Position numbers and translations under genes: made by a program
Part shown: one piece after another, positions 33,986 to 42,400 of the stretch
Position numbering within the stretch: the stretch's first letter is position 1
Layout: each line of letters opens with the position of its first letter
The notes under the pieces: generated by a model
What the model saw: only the letters and a program-made list of their open reading frames with translations
Told to the model about the DNA's origin: nothing
Database searches by the model: none
DNA from: JBNGOQ01 sp050589645
GTDB taxonomy: Bacteria > Bacteroidota > Bacteroidia > Flavobacteriales > Flavobacteriaceae
Assembly (NCBI RefSeq): GCF_050589645.1
Contig: NZ_JBNGOQ010000001.1
Coordinates: forward strand, 1,178,001 to 1,242,000
DNA: 64,000 bases
Reading direction: 5' to 3'

Positions 33986-35503
33986 TTAGATCAAAGGTTT
34001 TTGGGTCATAAGGCCAGGCTGTGGAATACCCATCAATTTTAGAATGGTAGGTGCTATATCACCCAAAACCCCGTCCTTGATTTCATCTACTTCACCATCG
34101 ACCAAGATCAGGGGAACCGGATTGGTGGTATGTGCCGTATTGGGCGTGCCATCCGGATTGATCATGGTGTCGCAATTGCCGTGATCGGCAATAACGATAG
34201 TGGTGTAACCATGTTCCAATCCTGTGTTGATTACTGCCTCCGCACAGCTATCGACCACTTCGCAGGCTTTGATCGCCGCATCCATATCTCCGGTATGCCC
34301 TACCATATCCGGGTTGGCAAAGTTTAGACAGACAAAATCGACCTTCCCCTTTTTTAATTCGGGAACTATGGCATCCCGTATTTCATAGGCGCTCATTTCG
34401 GGCTTTAGGTCGTAGGTGGCCACTTTTGGCGAAGGACATAATATGCGTTCTTCACCTTCAAAGGGCACCTCCCGCCCCCCGTTGAAAAAGAAGGTAACAT
34501 GCGGATATTTTTCGGTCTCCGCAATTCGTATCTGTTTTTTTCCCGCTTTGGCCAACACTTCTCCGAGGGTTTCACGCAGATTTTCCTTGTCGTATACCAC
34601 ATGTACGCCGGTAAAAGAGTCGTCATAATTGGTCATGGTCACGTAGTAAAGGTCCAGTTTGTGCATGTTCTGTTCGTGAAAATCTTCCTGGCTCAACGCC
34701 TGAGTCAATTCACGACCGCGGTCTGTCCTAAAATTAAAAAAGATGACCACATCGCCCTGATCGATTTTTGCAAGCGGATTGCCCTCGGCGTCCGTGCCTA
34801 CGATCGGCTTTATAAATTCATCGGTAATCCCTTGGTCATAGCTCTGCTGGATGGCCGAGGGTATATCCTGGGCAGCGGTGCCCTGGCTGTTCACCAAAAG
34901 GTCATAGGCAAGTTTAACGCGCTCCCATCGTTTGTCTCGGTCCATTGCATAATACCGGCCCACCACGGACGCAAGCCGAGTACTTTTATCCTCACAGAAA
35001 GCAGAAAGATCTTCCAGGAACGCTTTTCCACTTTTGGGGTCTACATCCCTTCCGTCGGTAAAGGCGTGGACGAACACCTTCTGCAGGCCATGGCTTTCGC
35101 TGGCCTCGATAAGTCCTTTGAGATGCTGTATATGGCTGTGCACCCCTCCGTCACTTACCAAACCTAGGAAATGTACGGCCTTGCCCGCTTCTTTGGCATG
35201 TAAAAAGGCTGCCTCAAGGACTGCTTCGTCCTTAAGTGTGTTCTCCTTCACGGCAAGGTTTATTTTGGCCAGGTCCTGATAGACTATTCTCCCGGCACCC
35301 AAATTCATATGACCCACTTCACTATTGCCCATTTGTCCCTCAGGCAATCCAACGTTCATGCCGTCGGTCAGTAGATTGGCGTCAGGATATTTGGTGTACA
35401 GGGAATCTATAAAAGGGGTATGGGCCTGAGCGATGGCCGAGATTTTGGGGTCCGGGGATTTTCCCCATCCGTCCAAAATCATAAGGATTACTTTCTTGTT
35501 CAT
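33986..35503 (-). CDS. gpmI: 2,3-bisphosphoglycerate-independent phosphoglycerate mutase
   Basis: Mn-dependent alkaline-phosphatase-superfamily enzyme of 505 residues interconverting 3- and 2-phosphoglycerate in glycolysis. LMILDGWGKS (metal Asp at 9), GQMGNSEVGHMNLGAGR (catalytic Ser at about 61), VHAFTDGRDVDPKSG, FFNFRTDRGRELTQ, VCLNFANPDMVGHTGD and VIADHGNCDTM (metal ligands) are all intact. Own promoter; 88 bp separate its stop from map. Confidence 0.97.
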   Translation of the reverse strand: MNKKVILMILDGWGKSPDPKISAIAQAHTPFIDSLYTKYPDANLLTDGMNVGLPEGQMGNSEVGHMNLGAGRIVYQDLAKINLAVKENTLKDEAVLEAAFLHAKEAGKAVHFLGLVSDGGVHSHIQHLKGLIEASESHGLQKVFVHAFTDGRDVDPKSGKAFLEDLSAFCEDKSTRLASVVGRYYAMDRDKRWERVKLAYDLLVNSQGTAAQDIPSAIQQSYDQGITDEFIKPIVGTDAEGNPLAKIDQGDVVIFFNFRTDRGRELTQALSQEDFHEQNMHKLDLYYVTMTNYDDSFTGVHVVYDKENLRETLGEVLAKAGKKQIRIAETEKYPHVTFFFNGGREVPFEGEERILCPSPKVATYDLKPEMSAYEIRDAIVPELKKGKVDFVCLNFANPDMVGHTGDMDAAIKACEVVDSCAEAVINTGLEHGYTTIVIADHGNCDTMINPDGTPNTAHTTNPVPLILVDGEVDEIKDGVLGDIAPTILKLMGIPQPGLMTQKPLI

Positions 35504-35525
35504 GTCAACTGCTTTGTTCCAGGAT

Positions 35526-35533
35526 CAAAAATA
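35526..35533 (-). promoter_or_regulatory. -7 promoter box for gpmI
   Basis: TATTTTTG on the minus strand, exact TAnnTTTG, 22 bp before the gpmI start. Confidence 0.5.
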
Positions 35534-35734
35534 GAACGATCTATGGCGAATAGCTACTAGTGGCAATCAATTTTTGCATTTTTTGCAAGACCTTTGCAAA
35601 GTTGTTAAGGAATTCCCATAAAGAGACCCCGGTTGTTAAACTTACGTTATTAAAGTGTTAAAGAATGAAACAAAAATGGATAGAAGTAGTCTATTAGTAT
35701 ATAATTAAAACCTATATCATTAAAATCATTCATC

Positions 35735-36127
35735 ATGAGAAAAACAATTTTAACCGTAGTCGCCGCTTTAATGTTGGTAGCTACCGGCGTTGCCGCCGAG
35801 AACAGTGCCGATGTTACTGATGTTACAGTAAACAACACAACCTTAAATGCCGATTTGAGTTCTTTTTGCAAGGCGATAGTAAAAGGGGATTTGGAAATGG
35901 TAAAGCGTATGATCGAACTTGGAGAGGATGTCAACAAAAAATCCTTGGGGATGACACCTGCCATTTTTGCTGCGCGTTACAACAAGGCAGAAATACTGGA
36001 AGTATTGATTGCTAATGGGGCCAATCTTAAAATTAAAAGCGACAAGGGGTATACCGCCAAGTACTATGCGGAACTTTCTAACGCTAAAGACGCATTAGCG
36101 GTTATTGAAGCCGCTATGAAAAGGTAG
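35735..36127 (+). CDS. Small exported ankyrin-repeat protein
   Basis: Protein of 130 residues with a signal peptide (about 1-21, ending VAA-EN), an Asn/Thr/Asp-rich linker, then an ankyrin stack at about 42-128: SFCKAIVKGDLEMVKRMIELG, the next repeat with TPAIFAARYNKAEILEVLIANGAN and a third TAKYYAELSNAKDALAVIEAA. Probably periplasmic and protein-binding. The partner is unknown. Monocistronic with a 231-bp AT-rich upstream region and a very strong terminator, suggesting well-regulated, possibly abundant expression. Confidence 0.85.
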   Translation: MRKTILTVVAALMLVATGVAAENSADVTDVTVNNTTLNADLSSFCKAIVKGDLEMVKRMIELGEDVNKKSLGMTPAIFAARYNKAEILEVLIANGANLKIKSDKGYTAKYYAELSNAKDALAVIEAAMKR

Positions 36128-36150
36128 ACAGAAGAGTTTGTTCATCAATT

Positions 36151-36183
36151 AAAAATCCCCGTCCTAGCAGGACGGGGATTTTG
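36151..36183. terminator. Strong rho-independent terminator after the ankyrin gene
   Basis: Perfect 14-bp stem AAAATCCCCGTCCT (36152-36165) / AGGACGGGGATTTT (36169-36182) with a 3-nt AGC loop. A-T flanks make it usable from both strands, so it may also serve the convergent 56-residue gene. Confidence 0.95.
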
Positions 36184-36236
36184 ATTTTCACGTATTTACA
36201 TCAAATAGTGTTCAAGTAAAAGAGTAAATAATACGA

Positions 36237-36407
36237 TCAATAAAAATTGAATCCGGTAACGGCCCGATAAAAGAATGCATATAGGGCCATGGACAACATC
36301 AGAAAGCAGAAAAGCGAGTAAATCTTCAAAAGAATCACTACGAATTCCGGCTTGCAATTCCTGAATGCTTCCAGATAAAGGTTCTTAAAATGTACAAGTG
36401 TTCCCAT
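36237..36407 (-). CDS. Small membrane protein, DUF6747-like
   Basis: A 56-residue protein, MGTLVHFKNLYLEAFRNC at its start, with one hydrophobic helix (about 22-46, VVILLKIYSLFCFLMLSMAL) and the end YRAVTGFNFY. The pattern YLEAFRN-K-----K-----F-----YAF--R-VTGF resembles the short DUF6747-type proteins of Flavobacteriaceae as I recall them; the family name is from memory. It lies alone between the ankyrin gene and the M48 protease, convergent with the former. Confidence 0.7.
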   Translation of the reverse strand: MGTLVHFKNLYLEAFRNCKPEFVVILLKIYSLFCFLMLSMALYAFFYRAVTGFNFY

Positions 36408-36535
36408 TATAGTTTCATTTAAACCAATTATAAAATCATGCTATAAGGGTTAAATCTGAGGCGTTAAAAAGACTGGGAGTGGGTACAAATATAGTAAAAT
36501 GCAGTCAAACAATGGGGATTTTAGGGAAATTAACG

Positions 36536-37303
36536 TTACACCTGCCCCTTGTATTTTTTAATGGCCTCCTTGATTTTTTGGATCCTATTCTCCGGATCTG
36601 GGTGGGTACTTTGAAATTCGGGAGCTCTATTGGGGCCTGCGGCGGCCTTTAGGATTTCCATGACCCGGATCATTTCCCGTGGCTCATAACCCGATTGGAT
36701 CATAAACAGCACACCCAACTCATCGCTTTCCAATTCGTCGCCCCTGCCATTTTTTAAAAGCGTATTTTGTCCTATACTGCCTACAATGCTCCCTGCGTCC
36801 GCTCCAACGGAGGCACCCATGGAGACCGTTTTCCAAAAATTACTCTCTGCGATGCGCTCGGCAGAATGCCTACCGATCACATGACCGATCTCATGGCCCA
36901 GAACGCCTGCAAGCTGCGCCTCGTTCAATTGGGAGAAAAGTGCATAGGTAATGAATATTTGTCCTCCGGGCAAGGCGAAGGCGTTGATGGTCCTATCATC
37001 GGCAAGCAGGTGAAATTCGTAGCTGTAAGGGGTTTCCCTGGCAATACTGTTGTTCACCAATTTATCTCCCACCGCATCTACCAAGGCCTGCATCCGCTCA
37101 TCGGGGTATAAACCGCCATGTTGTTGTGCCATTTCCGGTGCGCTTTGCAGCCCAATGGAAATTTCCTGTTCGGCAGACATATTAATGTTCTGTACCCTAC
37201 CGGTATAGGGGTTTTCCTCTTTGTTATTGCAGCGTTGTACGAAGGCAAAGGCCACGATGGCCAAGCCTATGAATATCCGTACTTTCCAACTACCTCTTCG
37301 CAT
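36536..37303 (-). CDS. M48-family metalloprotease, lipoprotein
   Basis: Protein of 255 residues with a membrane leader (about 8-24) followed by Cys25 in FVQRCNN, compatible with lipidation. The zinc site is LGHEIGHVIGRHSAE at about 133-147, with the third ligand Glu in DELESDELGVLFMIQSGYEP. NAFALPGGQIFITYALFSQL precedes the HExxH, as in the LoiP/BepA-like periplasmic M48 proteases that act on misfolded outer-membrane proteins. C-terminal FQSTHPDPENRIQKI is typical. No TPR domain. Single gene. Confidence 0.9.
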   Translation of the reverse strand: MRRGSWKVRIFIGLAIVAFAFVQRCNNKEENPYTGRVQNINMSAEQEISIGLQSAPEMAQQHGGLYPDERMQALVDAVGDKLVNNSIARETPYSYEFHLLADDRTINAFALPGGQIFITYALFSQLNEAQLAGVLGHEIGHVIGRHSAERIAESNFWKTVSMGASVGADAGSIVGSIGQNTLLKNGRGDELESDELGVLFMIQSGYEPREMIRVMEILKAAAGPNRAPEFQSTHPDPENRIQKIKEAIKKYKGQV

Positions 37304-37344
37304 ACTAAGGAGTGTTCAGGTGATTCCCCAAGGTACAAAAAGTG

Positions 37345-38079
37345 TTATAAAAGTTCCGGGTTTATGTCCAAAATATTGTCCCTGACGTAGGTTTTTAAGA
37401 ATCCAGCCGTAAAATGCTCACTGCCGTAAAACTCCTCTTTTTGTAATAGCTGTAGGATGTTCTTTTTTCGAAATGCGGTGAGCATGGGAATGGAAAGTGG
37501 CGCATAACTGTAATGCCAGGGTTCGTATTTAAACCCCCTTCTTTTGGAATGATCGGTATAGACGAGATAGAAATCAAATTTCTTGGAATTTTCATCCATC
37601 CACTTCTTAAAATCGGCAAAAGGACCACCTTCGCGGAATTTTTCAGGGACCAGCACATCGCCCTCGGTTTTTCGATACCCATCAATAATATCGATATCCG
37701 TGCCCCAATGGTGGCGACTCGTACCGGGAATGGTCGAATATTCGATGATTTTATCAATGGCATCCAGTGGCTGCATGCCATCGTCTTCGGTAAATCTCAA
37801 GTATTTTCTTTCCCAAATGGCTTCCTGCCGATAAAAATCCCTAAAGCTCGATACAATTTTGATATCAATACCGTCGCTATAGGCCGCTTTTTTCATGGCA
37901 ACGAAGGCCTCGTGGGCCTCCTTTCTCAAATTGATGTCCTTGCCATACAGGGGTATATCCTCCTTGCCCATGAGCTCCAAAATGGTGTATTCTGTCTCGG
38001 TAAACGAGATCAAACTGGGTGCCGTGGCCAAGGCGAGGCCCGAAATGCTACTTTTTTTGATGAAAGATCGTCTGTTCAT
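37345..38079 (-). CDS. M15-family D-alanyl-D-alanine carboxypeptidase, Tat-exported
   Basis: Protein of 244 residues. N terminus NRRSFIKKSS followed by a hydrophobic stretch is a twin-arginine signal. The VanY-like M15 motifs are present: IVSSFRDFYRQEAIW (about 80-94), TSRHHWGTDIDI (His and Asp zinc ligands, about 120-131) and KYEPWHYSYA (catalytic Glu and third His ligand). It trims D-Ala from peptidoglycan stem peptides or cleaves a related peptide. A tatA gene lies at 53.4 kb in this window. 41 bp from the M48 gene, same strand. Confidence 0.88.
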   Translation of the reverse strand: MNRRSFIKKSSISGLALATAPSLISFTETEYTILELMGKEDIPLYGKDINLRKEAHEAFVAMKKAAYSDGIDIKIVSSFRDFYRQEAIWERKYLRFTEDDGMQPLDAIDKIIEYSTIPGTSRHHWGTDIDIIDGYRKTEGDVLVPEKFREGGPFADFKKWMDENSKKFDFYLVYTDHSKRRGFKYEPWHYSYAPLSIPMLTAFRKKNILQLLQKEEFYGSEHFTAGFLKTYVRDNILDINPELL

Positions 38080-38239
38080 ACATCCGTTTTATGTTCGCAG
38101 TGCAAAAAAGGAACCCATGTAGGTTCAATTCAAAAACGCGGGCTAGGCAGTTCTATTGTGCATAGCGGGAAACGCTTGCGCATCCACAAGACTGTGCCCA
38201 ATCCCAAAGTTACTAAGTATTTTACAACAGAAAAATACT

Positions 38240-39397
38240 TTACTGCGTAATGTACATGTACCCCTGATGTTTTTGACGTAGATCGTTCAGGGCAATGATA
38301 TAAAAGTATATCCCAGCAGGTAGGCCGGCGTCCTTATCGATAACGCGACTCACATTGGCCCTACCATTGAATTCGTTGGTGTAGTTGTCCTTTTTGTACA
38401 CTAAGACCCCATATCTGTTAAAGATTTGGAGGGAGTTGTTGGGCGAGTTTTCCAGGCCTTCAATGACCAGAAAATCGTTCTGCCCATCCCCATTGGGGGT
38501 TAAGAAATAGTTGCCCAGTTCTATTGTATCCAAGGTTTCCAGGATATCGTTATTGCCGCCAAGGGTAATGATTTCATAATCGTCGGGAACAAAGGTATCC
38601 GAGGTAATCGTCCCTGAGTTCATACTGCCTTGTACTGCGGTATTGCCAAGGTTTACCCAAAGCTGCTCGGTCTTGCTCCATCCAACCACTTTCAAATCGT
38701 CCAGGGTCTCTCCCAACACAATGATATCGCTTTGGTTGTCCCAGCTAAGGGTCACTGTAGCGGGTAGTTGTCCTTCCAGGCGCCAAAACTCCTGTGTGCT
38801 GACTCCCAAAACGTCTACGTCCCTAAGGTCGGTATCGAACCTCGTGGTAAAGGTAGATGGTGCATTTGGGTCCTCGAAGAAATAGGCACATTTGGCCAGG
38901 GCGTTTATAGCCGCGGATGTTAGGGTCAACGGGCGTAAGCGGTCATCGTCCCCAACCGGAAAGGTGAAACTTTCCCTGTTGCTTATGGCACCAAAACCGT
39001 CAATTTTCGTATTGTCGCCCTCCCCAACGTAAAAAGCATCGCCCAAGAAGTTGAGGTAAATATCGGTTTGATCCCGAGGGGTAATTACATTGCCGGAAAT
39101 AAAACTTGCGTTGTTGGTGACTCCCATCGTCGTATCCAGGAAAAATCCGTCGTCTGTGGCTATTTCCGTGTCAAAGAATACAGGAGAAAACGCTCCTGAG
39201 AGGCTAATAGACCTGTTTTCGCCGTAAAAACCGACGAGTCCCAAATTTTGATCAAAGGTACCGTCGTTGATTACATCGGTATGGAAGCCCACCAAGGCCG
39301 TTCCATGCACCTGGATGTTCCCAAAATTGTGGATGGCATCCTGGGCTTGGAGGGCAAGACTCAAAAAGAGCAGGTATGGGAATAGGATTCTTTTCAT
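38240..39397 (-). CDS. T9SS-sorted surface protein with gliding-motility CHU_C domain (partner of the 1650-residue fibre)
   Basis: Protein of 385 residues: signal peptide (about 1-18, LSLALQA-QD), a beta-rich N-terminal part of about 270 residues, and a C-terminal gliding-motility-associated (CHU_C) domain: YFLTPNGDGQNDFLVIEGLE, SLQIFNRYGVLVYKKDNY, LPAGIYFYII. That domain is a type-B T9SS sorting signal. The N-terminal part matches the 44.7-kb protein closely (GFHTDVINDGTFDQN, PVFFDTEI, KCAYFFEDPN). Starts exactly 3 bp after the fibre stop, so they are translated from one mRNA. Function unknown; a surface anchor or cap for the fibre is inference. Confidence 0.88.
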   Translation of the reverse strand: MKRILFPYLLFLSLALQAQDAIHNFGNIQVHGTALVGFHTDVINDGTFDQNLGLVGFYGENRSISLSGAFSPVFFDTEIATDDGFFLDTTMGVTNNASFISGNVITPRDQTDIYLNFLGDAFYVGEGDNTKIDGFGAISNRESFTFPVGDDDRLRPLTLTSAAINALAKCAYFFEDPNAPSTFTTRFDTDLRDVDVLGVSTQEFWRLEGQLPATVTLSWDNQSDIIVLGETLDDLKVVGWSKTEQLWVNLGNTAVQGSMNSGTITSDTFVPDDYEIITLGGNNDILETLDTIELGNYFLTPNGDGQNDFLVIEGLENSPNNSLQIFNRYGVLVYKKDNYTNEFNGRANVSRVIDKDAGLPAGIYFYIIALNDLRQKHQGYMYITQ

Positions 39398-39400
39398 CTT

Positions 39401-42400
39401 CTACCTCAATTTATTGATCATAATGCTAGATTCCCCGGAGCCGCTAAAATTAACCGCTGCCGAATTGGCTTCCCTAAAGGTGACTATGGTGATTACATCA
39501 TTGGCATTCAACTGCAGGATCTCGTTGAGGTGCAGACTGGATTGGGTATGGCCATTGGCAAATCGGATGTAAGCCGAGGCTGCGTTCGCTCCGATTACTG
39601 TACCGTTTACCGCAATTCTTGAATTCACATTGGTCCTTTGATCCGTGTTTCCACCTACAGAGACCCCCTGTAAAGATAAATTAGCCCGAATGTCGTACCT
39701 GCCGGCTTCTTTTACAACAAGGGTGTTCCCAATTACCTCATAGAGGTTGGTGCCATCGTCCACATAATCCTGTGTGCCGAATATGGGTGCTACGGTATTA
39801 TTGATGTTTAAGTCGGTGCTGGTATCCGTATTGGTCCAACGCCCACCAAAGTTGATTTTTAAATACGCACCACCATCGGAGCCCACGGAAATGGAATTGT
39901 TGGTGTCTGTGGAAACTACATTGGCTGTCTGACTGGCGGCATTTTCGTTGGTATAGGTAAGCTGTCCGGTAGTGGTATTCTGGGAGAGCGAGGTCACCGT
40001 TTCATCCACAGAACCTCCGCCATTGCTAAGGGAAATCGTGGTCCCACTTTTGGACAAGGTCTGTATTTCATTGCTGGTACTCGTATCCAAATCGGCCGGC
40101 ACATCCGTCAGATCATTAAAGCTTCCACTAAAATCGTCGGTGGAGTCCGTATCCAGATTGGCGGGCACGTTGGTAAGGTCGTTGAAGTCGCCGCTAAAGT
40201 CGTCCGTGCTGTCGGTATCCAGATTGGCCGGTACGTTGGTGAGGTCGTTGAAGTCCCCGCTGAAATCATCCGTACTATCGGTATCCAGATTGGCGGGTAC
40301 ATTGGTAAGGTCGTTGAAGTCGCCGCTAAAGTCGTCCGTACTATCCGTGTCCAAGTTGACCGGTACATCGGTCAAGTCGTTAAAGCTTCCACTAAAATCA
40401 TCCGTACTATCCGTATCCAAATCGGCCGGCACATCCGTCAGATCATTAAAGCTTCCACTAAAATCGTCGGTGGAGTCCGTATCCAGATTGGCGGGCACGT
40501 TGGTAAGGTCGTTGAAGTCGCCGCTAAAGTCGTCCGTGCTGTCGGTATCCAGATTGGCCGGTACGTTGGTGAGGTCGTTGAAGTCCCCGCTGAAATCATC
40601 CGTACTATCGGTATCCAGATTGGCGGGTACATTGGTAAGGTCGTTGAAGTCGCCGCTAAAGTCGTCCGTACTATCCGTGTCCAAGTTGACCGGTACATCG
40701 GTCAAGTCGTTAAAGCTTCCACTAAAATCATCCGTACTATCCGTGTCCAAGTTGGCGGGCACGTTGGTTAGGTCGTTGAAGTCGCCGCTAAAATCATCGG
40801 TGGAATCTGTATCCAGGTTGGCCGGTACGTTGGTGAGGTCGTTGAAATCACCGCTAAAGTCGTCCGTACTGTCGGTGTCCAGATTGGCGGGCACATTGGT
40901 GAGGTCGTTGAAGTCGCCGCTGAAATCATCCGTACTATCGGTATCCAAATTCACTGGGACATCCGTCAAATCGTTAAAGCTACCGCTAAAATCATCTGTG
41001 GAATCCGTATCCAGGTTGGCGGGTACGTCCGTCAGATCGTTAAAGCTTCCACTAAAATCGTCCGTACTGTCCGTATCCAGATTTGCAGGAACGTTTGTGA
41101 GGTCGTTGAAGTCGCCGCTAAAATCATCGGTACTGTCCGTATCCAGATTAGCAGGCACATTAGTAAGGTCGTTGAAGTCGCCGCTGAAATCGTCCGTACT
41201 ATCCGTATCCAGATTGGCGGGCACGTTGGTAAGGTCATTAAAGTCCCCGCTAAAGTCGTCCGTACTGTCCGTATCCAAGTTGGCAGGTACATTGGTCAAA
41301 TCGTTAAAGCTGCCGCTAAAATCATCTGTGGAATCCGTATCCAGGTTGGCGGGTACATCCGTCAGGTCATTAAAGCTTCCGCTAAAGTCGTCCGTACTAT
41401 CCGTGTCCAAATTGGCCGGTACATTGGTCAAATCGTTGAAGTCGCCGCTGAAATCGTCCGTACTATCCGTATCCAGATTGGCGGGCACGTTGGTAAGGTC
41501 ATTAAAGTCGCCACTGAAATCGTCGGTGGAGTCCGTGTCCAAGTTGGCCGGTACATTGGTAAGGTCGTTGAAATCCCCGCTAAAGTCATCGGTGCTGTCC
41601 GTGTCCAAGTTGACAGGTACATCCGTCAAATCGTTAAAGCTGCCGCTGAAATCGTCCGTACTGTCCGTATCCAAGTTGGCCGGTACATTGGTCAGGTCAT
41701 TGAAATCCCCGCTAAAGTCGTCCGTGCTATCGGTGTCCAGATTTGCGGGTACATCCGTCAGGTCGTTAAAGCTACCGCTAAAATCATCGGTACTGTCCGT
41801 GTCCAGGTTGGCCGGTACATTGGTGAGGTCGTTGAAATCCCCGCTAAAGTCATCGGTGCTGTCCGTGTCCAAGTTGACAGGCACATCCGTCAAATCGTTA
41901 AAGCTGCCGCTGAAATCGTCCGTACTGTCCGTATCCAAGTTGGCTGGTACGTTGGTCAGGTCATTGAAATCCCCGCTAAAGTCGTCCGTGCTATCGGTGT
42001 CCAGATTTGCAGGTACATCAGTCAGGTCGTTAAAGCTACCGCTAAAGTCATCGGTGCTATCGGTATCGAGATTGGCCGGGATGTTGGTAATGTTTGCCCA
42101 ATCAGGCGCAATGTCTGCATTGTTCACGGCGAACTCGGTTCCGGTAAGAGTGAGTCCGGTTCCTGCGGTATAGGTAGTATCGTCATCCCCATCGGCAAGT
42201 CCAGCAGGCACGTTGATAAGGTCATTAAAGTCGCCACTGAAATCGTCGGTGGAGTCCGTGTCCAAGTTGACAGGCACATTGGTGAGATCATTGAAGTCAC
42301 CACTGAAGTCGTCCGTACTATCCGTGTCCAAATTGGCCGGTACATCGGTCAAGTCGTTAAAGCTTCCGCTAAAGTCGTCCGTGCTGTCCGTGTCCAGATT

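Noticed and set aside
39972..42173. A 733-codon open frame on the plus strand, antisense to the giant fibre gene, with LKSPLKSSVLSVSRLAGTLVRS repeats
   Set aside because: It exists only because the 66-bp unit has no stop in that frame; no signal peptide or conserved ends, and the minus-strand frame has clean N- and C-terminal domains.
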